From assembly GCF_017302275.1 (NCBI RefSeq), contig NZ_JAFLDR010000010.1, forward strand, positions 62,001-126,000: a stretch of DNA of 64,000 bases, written 5' to 3'. Positions 16,748-24,594 of the stretch are shown piece after piece; the first letter of the stretch is position 1, and each line of letters opens with the position of its first letter. The position numbers were made by a program, and so were the translations under genes. Source of the stretch: Sulfuritalea sp. Its GTDB lineage: Bacteria; Pseudomonadota; Gammaproteobacteria; Burkholderiales; Rhodocyclaceae. Below the pieces are notes generated by a model. That model was not told the origin of the DNA, did not search any database, and saw nothing but the letters and a program-made list of their open reading frames with translations.

Positions 16748-17560
16748 TCAATGCGAGTGCCCGCCGCTGCCGAACACCACCACGGCGATGCCGGCGGCGA
16801 GCAGCAGGCCGTGCCAGCCGACCGACTGCGTTTCGCGCTTCAGCCGCGGCATCAGGTCGGCGATGGCGATGTAGAGGAAGCTGGCGGCGGTGATGGTGAG
16901 GATGTAGGGAATCCAGTCGCGGGCATTGTCGAGGGCGAAATAGCCGATGATGCCGCCGGCCACCGCGGTCAGGCTGGACACGCCGTTCCACAGCAGTGCC
17001 CGGCCGCGCTTCCAGCCGGCGGCGAGCAGGATGGCGAAGTCGCCGGCTTCCTGCGGCACTTCGTGGGCGATGATGGCCAGCGTGGTGCCCCAGCCCAGCG
17101 CGGGATCGGCGAGGAAGGCCGCCGCGATCAGGAGGCCGTCGGTGAAGTTGTGGAAGCCGTCGCCGACCAGGATGGACAAGGTCTCGCCCTGGCTGCCGGC
17201 GGCTCCGTGCAGGTGGTGGTGGCTGTGGGTGTGGTCGTCGCACTGCTGGCCGCCCTGGTGCATGTCGGATTCGCCGCTGGCATGGGCGTGGCGCCACAGC
17301 GCGTATTTTTCCAGGATGAAGAAGGCGAGGATGCCGCCCAGCAGCAGCGGAAACACCTCGCGCGGCGCGAGTCCGCTTTCCAGCGCCTCGGGCAGCAGGT
17401 GCAGCGTCGCGGTCGCCAGCAGCAGGCCGGTGGAAAAGCTCACCGTGAAGCCCAGCCACTTGCGCGGCAGCCCGAACATCACCAGCGCGGCGGCGGCCAC
17501 GCTGAGCAGGCCGCCGAGCAGGCAGGCGAGGACGATCTGGGTGAGCAGGGGTGCGGACAT
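16748..17560 (-). CDS. ZIP family zinc/divalent metal transporter
   Basis: A 270-residue inner-membrane transporter of the ZIP (ZupT/SLC39) family that imports zinc. From ATG 17560 the protein starts SAPLLTQIVLACLLGGLLSV. A variable His-rich loop (HTHSHHHLHG, around residue 115) links helices III and IV. Helices IV and V carry the metal-site motifs GDGFHNFTDGLLIA and AIIAHEVPQEAGDFA. A frame-extended start at 17602 would lie close to the palindromic operator and add 14 Pro-rich residues, so the shorter start is preferred. It is the first gene of the leftward zinc operon. Confidence 0.93.
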   Translation of the reverse strand: MSAPLLTQIVLACLLGGLLSVAAAALVMFGLPRKWLGFTVSFSTGLLLATATLHLLPEALESGLAPREVFPLLLGGILAFFILEKYALWRHAHASGESDMHQGGQQCDDHTHSHHHLHGAAGSQGETLSILVGDGFHNFTDGLLIAAAFLADPALGWGTTLAIIAHEVPQEAGDFAILLAAGWKRGRALLWNGVSSLTAVAGGIIGYFALDNARDWIPYILTITAASFLYIAIADLMPRLKRETQSVGWHGLLLAAGIAVVVFGSGGHSH

Positions 17561-17622
17561 CGGGGCTGGAGAGTGCGGGCGCCGTGGAACGGGAGGCACC
17601 ATTCAATCACAGCAAGGCCACT

Positions 17623-17641
17623 AATGCAACAGTGTTGCATT
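17623..17641. promoter_or_regulatory. Zur box: perfect 19-bp palindrome
   Basis: AATGCAACAGTGTTGCATT is a perfect 9-1-9 inverted repeat. It lies 28 bases before the Zur-type gene and 62 bases before the ZIP gene, in their shared divergent gap. Symmetry, length and position fit a Zur operator controlling both arms of the zinc locus and its own repressor. The sequence differs from the enterobacterial box, so binding by this particular protein is inferred. Confidence 0.8.
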
Positions 17642-17669
17642 TGAAGGCGGGCTGTGGTTTCATGCGCGC

Positions 17670-18122
17670 ATGGCTCGCGCAACCGCTACCACCGAAGACT
17701 CCCTGTCGTCCGAACTGATCCGCGCCGCCGGCGTCAAGGTGACGCGCGGCCGGGTGCGCGTGCTCGACGCGCTGCGCGCGGCGCGCCAGCCGCTGTCGCA
17801 TGCGGAAATGGAAGCGCTGCCGGCCGGCGCCGGCGATGCCGCGATCGACCGCGTCACGCTCTACCGCGTGCTCGATTCGCTGGTGGCCTGCGGCCTGGCG
17901 TTGAAGGCCGTGGATACGCGCGGCGTGTTCCGCTTCTCCGCCGCCGGGTCGCAGCGCCAGCATGCCAAGCACGTCCATTTCCGCTGCACGGGTTGTGGCG
18001 GGGTGTTCTGCCTCAAGGCCGAGCCGCCGCCGCCGCCCAGGCTGCCACGCGGCTTCCGCCTGCAGCAGGTCGAGTTCGACCTGCGCGGGCTGTGTGCCGG
18101 CTGCGGTGCGGGTACCTCATGA
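17670..18122 (+). CDS. zur: Fur-family zinc uptake regulator Zur
   Basis: A 150-residue Fur-family repressor. The winged helix spans residues 10-85 (KVTRGRVRVLDALRAARQPL, then RVTLYRVLDSLVACGLA). The dimerisation and metal part has HAKHVHFRCTGCGGVFCL and a second CxxC near the end (GLCAGCG), giving the four-Cys structural zinc site of Fur/Zur proteins. Context decides for zinc: it diverges from a ZIP importer over a palindrome and heads a run of zinc-uptake-type genes. The N-terminus could also be a few codons different, but ATG 17670 starts right before the first helix. Confidence 0.9.
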   Translation: MARATATTEDSLSSELIRAAGVKVTRGRVRVLDALRAARQPLSHAEMEALPAGAGDAAIDRVTLYRVLDSLVACGLALKAVDTRGVFRFSAAGSQRQHAKHVHFRCTGCGGVFCLKAEPPPPPRLPRGFRLQQVEFDLRGLCAGCGAGTS

Positions 18123-18129
18123 GGGCCGC

Positions 18130-18495
18130 ATGAGGCGCCCCCGCCGCCAAGTCCTGCTGGCCTGCTGGCTGGTATTGCAGTTGCTGTTTGGCCAGCAACT
18201 GGCGCTGGCCCACATGGTTGGCCATGTCGGTGACGCCCTTGCCCATGCCGTCGCCGGCGGCGATGCCGGTGCCAGCGACGAAGACAGCGAGCATGGCGGT
18301 GCCGAAGCGCTGACCCATGCCTGCTCCGCCTGTGCCAGTGGCCTGGGCGCCGACATGCTGCCCGCTGCCGGGCAGCCTGCCCGTTTCGACCCGCGCTGCC
18401 GCGATCAGGGACTCTCCTGTGCCGTGTCGCCAGTGCCGACTTTCGGCTCGTGCGCCGCCTTTCGCAGTCGCGCACCTCCCACGTTCCAGGCCTGA
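18130..18495 (+). CDS. DUF2946-like small exported protein
   Basis: A 121-residue protein with a basic start and hydrophobic signal (LLACWLVLQLLFGQQLALAH). A variable His/Asp/Glu-rich middle (HAVAGG, DEDSEHGGAEALTH) and HACSACASG follow. It ends FRSRAPPTFQA, and the R-x-PP tail is typical of DUF2946 proteins. Such small Cys/His proteins often occur in metal loci. A periplasmic or membrane-bound metal-binding role is inferred. It starts eight bases after the zur stop and is 60 bases before the outer-membrane gene. Confidence 0.68.
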   Translation: MRRPRRQVLLACWLVLQLLFGQQLALAHMVGHVGDALAHAVAGGDAGASDEDSEHGGAEALTHACSACASGLGADMLPAAGQPARFDPRCRDQGLSCAVSPVPTFGSCAAFRSRAPPTFQA

Positions 18496-18555
18496 TCCGG
18501 ATTCTTCCGCCCGGCGCCCCGCGTCGGGCCTGTCCCTGTCTACCTGGAGTACGTC

Positions 18556-19962
18556 ATGAACCACGTGTCATTGTTCGCGCTGGCTGCCGCCGGTGCGCTA
18601 TCGGCATTTCCCGCCGTCGCCGCCGACGCCGACCTGCAATCCCTGCGCGACGAGATCGCGCAGATGAGAAAGTCCTACGAACAACGCATCGAGTCGCTGG
18701 AGAAGCGCCTGGTGCAGGCCGAGTCGACCTCGACCCAGGCCAAGGCCGCCGCCGACAAGGCGGCCACCCAGACGGCCCGTGCCGGCGAGGCCAAGGCCAA
18801 TGCCTTCAATCCCGAGATCGGCCTCGTCCTGCAAGGCCAGGCCAAGCGCATGAAGGATGTACCCGAACGCGCCGTTTCCGGCTACTGGCCGGCCGGGCAC
18901 GAACACGGCGACAAGCGCGGCCTGTCGCTCGAACATTCCGAGCTGATGCTCTCGGCCAACATCGACCCGAACTTCCGCGGCGTTTCCCGCTTCGGCGTCA
19001 CCGGCGACGGCGAAGTGGAGGTCGAGGAAGCCAGCGTGTCGACGCTGGGCCTGGGCAACGGCTTTACCGTGCGCGCCGGGCGCTTCGCCTCGGACATCGG
19101 CTACCAGAACGCACAGCATCCGCACGAGTGGGACTTCGCCGACGCCACGCTGATGCAGAAGGTGCTGTTCGGCAACGAGGGCTATCGGCAGGACGGCGTG
19201 CAGCTGAAGTGGCTGGCCCCGACGCCCTTCCTGTTGCAGTTCGGCGCCGAGGTCGGCCGCGGCGCCGGCTTCCCCGGCACCGACCGCAACAAGAACGGCA
19301 GTGGCGCCGGCGCGATCTTCGTCAAGACCGGCGGTGACGTCGGTGCGTCGAACGCGTGGCAGGCGGGGCTGTCGCTCTTGCACACCAAGGCATCCGACCG
19401 CGCCGCACATTTCGAGGATACCGGCGGGGTCGAGGCGGAGAGCTTCTTCAGCGGCAAGAGCCGTACCGCCATCGCTGACTTTGTCTGGAAGTGGGCGCCG
19501 AACGGCAATGCCTCGGATCGCAGCCTGAAGCTGCAAGGCGAGGTTTTCCGCCGCACCGAGAATGGCACCTGGCGCTGCGATGACGCCGATGCGGCCAATG
19601 CCACCACCTGTACCGGCGGCGCGGCGCTGGGCGATCTGTCGACTCGCCAGAGCGGGGGCTATGCATCGGCCGTGTTCCAGTTCATGCCGAAATGGCGCGC
19701 CGGCTACCGCCACGACTGGCTGGCCAAGGGCACCAAGTCCTTCGACAGTGCCACGGTATTCGGCCTGCTCGATGCCGGCAACCATTACTTCGCCGACTTC
19801 AAGCCGCGCAAGGACAGTGTGATGCTGGACTGGAGCAACTCGGAGTTCTCGCGCCTGCGCCTGCAGTACTCTCGTGACAGGGCGATGATGGGTGTGACCG
19901 ACAACCAGGTGACCTTGCAGTACATCATGAGCCTGGGCGCCCACGGCGCGCACAAGTTCTAA
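18556..19962 (+). CDS. Zinc-locus outer-membrane beta-barrel protein with N-terminal coiled coil
   Basis: A 468-residue exported protein with signal peptide 1-22 (ALSAFPAVAAD). A coiled coil follows at residues 25-75 (LQSLRDEIAQMRKSYEQR, IESLEKRLVQAES). The rest is a long beta-rich domain with alternating aromatic residues, including HSELMLSANIDPNFRG, VRAGRFASDIGYQNAQHPHEW and WLAPTPFLLQFGAEV. It resembles porin-like proteins that accompany zinc ABC genes in other proteobacteria. It has no TonB box or plug. GGAG lies seven bases before ATG 18556. It most likely lets zinc or a zinc complex through the outer membrane (inference). Confidence 0.75.
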   Translation: MNHVSLFALAAAGALSAFPAVAADADLQSLRDEIAQMRKSYEQRIESLEKRLVQAESTSTQAKAAADKAATQTARAGEAKANAFNPEIGLVLQGQAKRMKDVPERAVSGYWPAGHEHGDKRGLSLEHSELMLSANIDPNFRGVSRFGVTGDGEVEVEEASVSTLGLGNGFTVRAGRFASDIGYQNAQHPHEWDFADATLMQKVLFGNEGYRQDGVQLKWLAPTPFLLQFGAEVGRGAGFPGTDRNKNGSGAGAIFVKTGGDVGASNAWQAGLSLLHTKASDRAAHFEDTGGVEAESFFSGKSRTAIADFVWKWAPNGNASDRSLKLQGEVFRRTENGTWRCDDADAANATTCTGGAALGDLSTRQSGGYASAVFQFMPKWRAGYRHDWLAKGTKSFDSATVFGLLDAGNHYFADFKPRKDSVMLDWSNSEFSRLRLQYSRDRAMMGVTDNQVTLQYIMSLGAHGAHKF

Positions 19963-19971
19963 GGGGCGGCA

Positions 19972-20859
19972 ATGAAGAAACTTTTCGTGATTCTGGCCGC
20001 GGTGTTGGCCCTGCCGGCGCAGGCGGCGCTGAACGTGCTGGCCACGGTGCCGGAATGGGCGGCACTGGCGCAGGAAATTGCCGGCGACAAAATCAAGGTG
20101 AGTTCGGCCACCACGGCCTTGCAGGACCCGCACCACATCGATGCGCGGCCTTCGCTGATCGCCCGGGCGCGCAACGCCGATCTGCTGCTGGCCACCGGTG
20201 CCGAACTGGAGGTCGGCTGGCTGCCGGTGGTGCAGCGCGAGTCGGGCAATCCGCGCATCCAGTCCGGGCAGCCGGGGTATTTCGAGGCGGCCGGCGCGGT
20301 GCGCATGCTGGAAGTTCCGGCGCGGCTGGATCGCGCCGACGGCGACGTCCATGCCGCCGGCAACCCGCACATCCAGACCGATCCGCGCAACATGCTCGCC
20401 GTCGGCGAGGCGCTGGCGGCGCGCCTGGCCCAGGTCGACCCGGCAAATGCCGCGGCCTACCGCACGGCTTACGCCGCCTTCGCCGACCGCTGGCGCGCAC
20501 AGATCAAACGCTGGGAAGCGCAGGCGGCGCCGCTGAAGGGGGTGGCCGTGGTTTCGCAGCACAAGGCCTGGGCCTACCTCTACGACTGGCTGGGCATGCG
20601 CGAGGTGGCCGCGCTGGAGCCCAAGCCCGGGGTCGAGCCTTCGCTGGCCCACCTGGCCCTGGTGCGCGACCAGGCGGCGACAAGCCGTCCGCGCATGGTG
20701 ATCCGTGCCGCCTACAACTCGGCGCGACCCGCGGAGTGGTTCGCGCGGGAGGCGAAGGTGTCGGCCGTGGTGCTGCCATTCACGGTCGGCGCGCCCGAGG
20801 CGGCCGACCTGACGGCACTGTTCGAGACCACCGTGCAGCGCCTGCTCAAGGGCTTGTGA
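19972..20859 (+). CDS. ZnuA-like metal ABC transporter substrate-binding protein
   Basis: A 295-residue periplasmic binding protein of cluster A-I (zinc/manganese). The signal peptide is residues 1-18 (VLALPAQAA). The core has DPHHIDARPSLIARARNAD with the first metal His, GNPHIQTDPRNML with the second, and AVVSQHKAWAYLYDWLG with the third. It lacks the long His/Asp-rich loop of E. coli ZnuA. It starts ten bases after the barrel gene and ends one base before the GTG of the permease, so the three are co-transcribed. Zinc is preferred over manganese because of the locus. Confidence 0.88.
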   Translation: MKKLFVILAAVLALPAQAALNVLATVPEWAALAQEIAGDKIKVSSATTALQDPHHIDARPSLIARARNADLLLATGAELEVGWLPVVQRESGNPRIQSGQPGYFEAAGAVRMLEVPARLDRADGDVHAAGNPHIQTDPRNMLAVGEALAARLAQVDPANAAAYRTAYAAFADRWRAQIKRWEAQAAPLKGVAVVSQHKAWAYLYDWLGMREVAALEPKPGVEPSLAHLALVRDQAATSRPRMVIRAAYNSARPAEWFAREAKVSAVVLPFTVGAPEAADLTALFETTVQRLLKGL

Positions 20860-20860
20860 G

Positions 20861-21646
20861 GTGAGCGCTGCCGTGTCCGATCTCGGCCTGCTGGCGGCGC
20901 CCTTCGCCGCCGGGCTGGTGGTGCTGGCGACCCACGTGCCGCTGGGCATTACCGTGCTCCGGCGCGGCATCATCTTCATCGATCTTGCCGTGGCGCAGGT
21001 GGCGGCGCTGGGCGTCATCGTCGCCGGACTGGCGCATCTCGACGACCATTGGGGCGGCTTCGGCGCCCAGCTTGCGGCGGGAATCGCCGCCCTGGCCGCG
21101 GCGGCACTGCTGACGTTCTGCGAGCGACGCTGGCCGGACATTCAGGAAGCCCTGATCGGGCTGCTGTTCGTCTTCGCCGCTGCTGCCGGCATCCTCTTGC
21201 TGGCAGGTAACCCGCACGGCGGCGAGCATCTGCGCGACCTCCTGGCCGGCCAGATACTCTGGGCGGGCTGGGGCCAGATCGGTGTCGTGGCCGCACTGTC
21301 GGCCGTCGTGCTGGCCGGCCGGGCGTGGTTCGCGCGTCGCGGCGGCGGCGAAGGCTTTGCTTTTTACGCGCTGTTTGCCGTCGCCGTCACCGCCTCGGTG
21401 CAACTGGTCGGCGTACTGCTGGTGTTTGCCAGCCTGATCGCGCCGGCGGTGGCTACCCGCGCCCTGGGCGGCAATCGCCGCCTGGCCGGCGCCTTCGGCG
21501 TCGGCGCGCTGGGCTACGGCGGCGGGCTCGCCGGCTCGCTGGTGTTCGATCTGCCGGCCGGCGCCGCCATCGTCTGTTTGCTGGTGCCACTGGCCGTCGC
21601 CGGCCTGGTTGTCTGGCGCCGTCCCGCCAGCGCCGACTTTTCCTGA
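20861..21646 (+). CDS. ZnuB-like metal ABC transporter permease
   Basis: A 261-residue membrane protein of the ABC-3 family with about eight hydrophobic segments. Marks of the family are PLGITVLRRGIIFIDLAVAQ near residue 25 and VGVLLVFASLIAPAVATRAL near 190. It starts at GTG 20861, one base after the binding-protein stop. No cognate ATP-binding gene (znuC) follows or precedes it; the next gene is a His-rich protein. An ATPase must come from elsewhere, or from the LolD-like ATPase of the divergent operon. The last codons (RRPASADFS) are formed by an exact copy of a dispersed 13-mer (21626-21638). Confidence 0.87.
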   Translation: MSAAVSDLGLLAAPFAAGLVVLATHVPLGITVLRRGIIFIDLAVAQVAALGVIVAGLAHLDDHWGGFGAQLAAGIAALAAAALLTFCERRWPDIQEALIGLLFVFAAAAGILLLAGNPHGGEHLRDLLAGQILWAGWGQIGVVAALSAVVLAGRAWFARRGGGEGFAFYALFAVAVTASVQLVGVLLVFASLIAPAVATRALGGNRRLAGAFGVGALGYGGGLAGSLVFDLPAGAAIVCLLVPLAVAGLVVWRRPASADFS

Positions 21647-21671
21647 TTCCATTTTGACAAGGGGATTCACC

Positions 21672-22103
21672 ATGAAAACCAATGCAATCGTTCTTGCGGT
21701 CGCACTGACCGCCTTTGGCGGCGCGGCCGCCGCCACACCGCAGGCCGAGCATGCCACGCATGCGCGCGAGCATCAGTCCTGGGCCAAGGAGCATCAGGCC
21801 TGGCGCAAGGACCACGAGCGTGCACGCAAAGCGCTCGCCAGCCTGCAAAAGGACATCGACGAGCACGAGAAGGCAATTGATGAGCATGAGAAGGCCATGG
21901 CCGAACATGGCGCCCGCATCAAGGCCCACGAGGACGCGCTCAAGGCCGGCAAGGCCGATCCGGCGTTGGCCGTGGAACACAAGAAGCAGGCCGCGCAGCA
22001 CCGCGAGCATGCACGGCACCACAAGGCGATGGCGAAACACCACGCCGAGGTGATGGAGGTCGTCAAACGCATCGAACGGCTGACCGGGAAGCCGGCGCAC
22101 TGA
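21672..22103 (+). CDS. Histidine-rich exported coiled-coil protein, putative zinc binder
   Basis: A 143-residue protein with a signal peptide (residues 1-21, VALTAFGGAAAA). The mature part is almost entirely charged helix with 17 histidines, many in repeated units such as DEHEKAIDEHEKAMAEH and QHREHARHHKAMAKHH. No known domain is recognised. Its place between the zinc permease and DUF1826 makes a periplasmic zinc buffer or chaperone the simplest idea, which is inference. GGGG precedes ATG 21672 by a short spacer. An upstream extension of the frame would run into the permease gene and lose the signal peptide. Confidence 0.78.
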   Translation: MKTNAIVLAVALTAFGGAAAATPQAEHATHAREHQSWAKEHQAWRKDHERARKALASLQKDIDEHEKAIDEHEKAMAEHGARIKAHEDALKAGKADPALAVEHKKQAAQHREHARHHKAMAKHHAEVMEVVKRIERLTGKPAH

Positions 22104-22105
22104 GC

Positions 22106-22774
22106 ATGAACGCGCCATGTGAGTTGCCGCCGAGTGCCACGATCGTTGCGCACTGCGCCGAGGCCGGCGACCTCGCCGCCATCTTCGAGGAGGCGGTGCA
22201 GATCGCCGTGCTGCCGCGGGCAGTGGATGCGGGGATTTCGGGCTATCTGGCTCGGGCGGCGGCGACCGGCAGGCTGTGCAGCGGCTTTCGGGCCGAGCTG
22301 GGGACTGGTGAGGGCTCCGGCAAGTCCGAAATCGACCTGCCTGACCTGCCTGGGCGCGAGGCCTTGGTCGGCGACATCACCGGATTGGCTGAACTGTATG
22401 GCGATCTGCTCGGTTGCAGATCCGTCGGATTGCGCCTGGAAGTCATCGAGCGCGCGATGTGCCCGCGCTTCCATGTCGACCATGTCGGCATTCGCATGCT
22501 GTGTACCTTTCGCGGGCCGGGAACGGAATGGCTGGACGCCGCCGCTGCCGATCGCAACTTACTCGGCGCGCGTAGCGGCGGCCAGCCCGACGAGACATCG
22601 GGATTGATCCGAGACTCACGTGGGATCCATGCCGTGCCACCATTTGCCGTCGCGCTGCTAAAAGGCGACCTGTGGCAGGGCAATGCCGGCAGGGGCATCA
22701 TCCACCGATCACCCTCAGTGCTCGTGGAGCAAGCACCACGCATATTGGTCGCGATCGACGCTATCTGGGACTGA
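22106..22774 (+). CDS. DUF1826 domain-containing protein
   Basis: A 222-residue cytoplasmic protein whose body matches DUF1826: LRLEVIERAMCPRFHVDHVG, IRMLCTFRGPGTEWL and GNAGRGIIHRSPSV. The CPRFHVDHVG motif (Cys, His, Asp, His) looks like a metal site and resembles the HxD of cupin or dioxygenase folds. DUF1826 genes are known neighbours of COG0523 GTPases in Zur-regulated loci, although no COG0523 gene is seen here. It begins three bases after the His-rich gene and is the last gene of the rightward zinc operon. Confidence 0.85.
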   Translation: MNAPCELPPSATIVAHCAEAGDLAAIFEEAVQIAVLPRAVDAGISGYLARAAATGRLCSGFRAELGTGEGSGKSEIDLPDLPGREALVGDITGLAELYGDLLGCRSVGLRLEVIERAMCPRFHVDHVGIRMLCTFRGPGTEWLDAAAADRNLLGARSGGQPDETSGLIRDSRGIHAVPPFAVALLKGDLWQGNAGRGIIHRSPSVLVEQAPRILVAIDAIWD

Positions 22775-22888
22775 TGCGGAAAGGGGGCGCGGCCACTGTC
22801 CGAGTTTCCCGCCCGTTCGGGAACTGATCCCTCGTTTATACTGACCGGCCCCCAACACAGGCAGCGCGACGGAAGCTGCGCCAGATCA

Positions 22889-24037
22889 GTGGCAGACGAA
22901 GACGATCTGATGTCCCTCGATTTCACGGTGCCCGGCGCGTTCAATGCGCCGCCGGCGCAGCCGGCCGCGTCCGAACTCGCGCTGGTACCGCTGAACGAGC
23001 TGCCTGTGCCGGCGCAACCCGAGCCGCCCGCGCCACCGTTGCGGGCGCCACTTCCAGCGGCCCTGGCCGAGGCCGCGACCCTGTATGCCGCCGGGCAGGA
23101 ACTGGATGCCATGCGCCGGCTGGAGTCCGCTCTCAAGAGCGGCGAGGATCTGGGGGATGCCGCGCTGCGGGCCTGGGGCGGCCTGTTCGACCTGTTGCAG
23201 GTTCTCGGCCGCCGGCCCGCTTTCGAGGCGCTGGCACTGACCTTCGCGCGGCGCTTCGAGAAGTCGCCGCCGGCGTGGACCGCGGCGGCCGAAAGCGAGC
23301 ACAGTGCCACCGAAACCACCGGCGGCCGCGCCCACGTCTCGCTTACCGGCGCGCTCAATGCCCGCGTCGGTGAAGTGCTCAAGCAGACCATGAAGCTGGC
23401 GGCGACCAGCCCCATGGTGCGCATGGACCTGGCCAAGCTCGAGGATGCCGACAATGACGGCGCCACGCTGATGATGCGTGCCCTTGCCGCGCTGAAGAAG
23501 GCGCGCAAGGAGTTCGTCTTCGGCAGTCCCGACCACCTGGCGCAACTACTGTCGGCCAAGCTGGTGGTGGGCGAACGCAGCAACGAGGCGATGTGGCTGC
23601 TGTTGCTCGAGCTCTATCAGCAGGCCTATCGGCAGGACGCCTTCGAGGAGGCGGCAGTGAACTACGCGATCACCTTCGAGGTCTCGCCGCCATCCTGGGA
23701 AGCCCTGCCGGAACGGCGCGACGAGGCGCCGGAGCTGTCGTCCCTGCCGCCGCCCAAGGCCGAGGGCTTCAGCCTGCACGACCAGCTGCTGGGCGCCGCC
23801 GTGGCTGACTTCGCGCCGCTTGAAGCCGTGCTGGCCGGGCGCGACGATTACGACATCGACGCGCGCAAGCTGGTGCGCATCGACCAGCCCAGCGCGAAAA
23901 GCCTGCTCGAGGTACTGACGCGGCTCCAGGCCGCGGGCAAGAAGCTGCGCATCGTCGGCCTCAGCACCCTGATCGCCGCCTTCCTCGAACTGCAGGGCTT
24001 TGCCGATGTCGCGGAACTGCGCGCCAAGGCCATCTGA
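22889..24037 (+). CDS. STAS domain-containing protein upstream of hslVU
   Basis: A 382-residue protein. The N-terminus is Pro/Ala-rich and disordered (residues 10-60). A helical middle with TPR-like character follows ([40 protein letters not shown]), then a C-terminal STAS-type domain (about 295-382) with [20 protein letters not shown] and [24 protein letters not shown] domains mediate partner switching, but no anti-sigma partner is nearby. The start is GTG 22889; ATG 22910, seven codons in, is a fair alternative. The gene is commonly found before hslV in betaproteobacteria, with no demonstrated link to the protease. Confidence 0.8.
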   Translation: MADEDDLMSLDFTVPGAFNAPPAQPAASELALVPLNELPVPAQPEPPAPPLRAPLPAALAEAATLYAAGQELDAMRRLESALKSGEDLGDAALRAWGGLFDLLQVLGRRPAFEALALTFARRFEKSPPAWTAAAESEHSATETTGGRAHVSLTGALNARVGEVLKQTMKLAATSPMVRMDLAKLEDADNDGATLMMRALAALKKARKEFVFGSPDHLAQLLSAKLVVGERSNEAMWLLLLELYQQAYRQDAFEEAAVNYAITFEVSPPSWEALPERRDEAPELSSLPPPKAEGFSLHDQLLGAAVADFAPLEAVLAGRDDYDIDARKLVRIDQPSAKSLLEVLTRLQAAGKKLRIVGLSTLIAAFLELQGFADVAELRAKAI

Positions 24038-24057
24038 ACCGATACGCGGGGAATTCC

Positions 24058-24594
24058 ATGGAGCAATATCACGGCACCACCATCCTTTCCGTGCGCCGCG
24101 GCAACTGCGTTGCGCTGGGCGGCGACGGCCAGGTGACGCTGGGCAACATCGTGATCAAGGCCACCGCGCGCAAGGTGCGGCGCCTCTACAACGAGCGCAT
24201 CCTGGCCGGTTTCGCCGGCGGCACCGCCGACGCCTTCACCCTGTTCGAGCGCTTCGAGGCCAAGCTGGAACAGCACCAGGGCAAGCTGATGCGCGCCGCC
24301 GTGGAACTGGCCAAGGACTGGCGCACCGACCGCATGCTGCGCCGCCTCGAAGCCATGCTCTCCGTCGCCGACCGCGACCATTCGCTGGTCATCACCGGCA
24401 ACGGCGACGTGCTGGAGCCGGAACACGGCATCGTCGCCATCGGCAGCGGCGGCGCCTACGCCCAGTCGGCGGCGCGCGCATTGCTGGAAAACACCACGCT
24501 GACACCGGCGGAAATCGTCAGGAAGTCGCTGGAGATCGCCGGCGACCTGTGCATCTACACCAACCAGAACCACCTGATCGAGGTTCTGGAATGA
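24058..24594 (+). CDS. hslV: ATP-dependent protease subunit HslV
   Basis: Proteolytic core of the HslUV (ClpYQ) protease, a double hexamer of N-terminal-threonine hydrolases. The 178-residue product starts [15 protein letters not shown]. Removal of six residues exposes Thr7 as nucleophile, a short propeptide usual in betaproteobacteria but absent in E. coli. [32 protein letters not shown] and [16 protein letters not shown] are family hallmarks. The stop overlaps the hslU start (ATGA). Confidence 0.96.
   Translation: MEQYHGTTILSVRRGNCVALGGDGQVTLGNIVIKATARKVRRLYNERILAGFAGGTADAFTLFERFEAKLEQHQGKLMRAAVELAKDWRTDRMLRRLEAMLSVADRDHSLVITGNGDVLEPEHGIVAIGSGGAYAQSAARALLENTTLTPAEIVRKSLEIAGDLCIYTNQNHLIEVLE

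Noticed and set aside
18598-21141. Very long open frame antisense to the zinc-locus genes
   Set aside because: It lies opposite three well-recognised genes, has no recognisable domain and low-complexity composition; high GC keeps the frame open.
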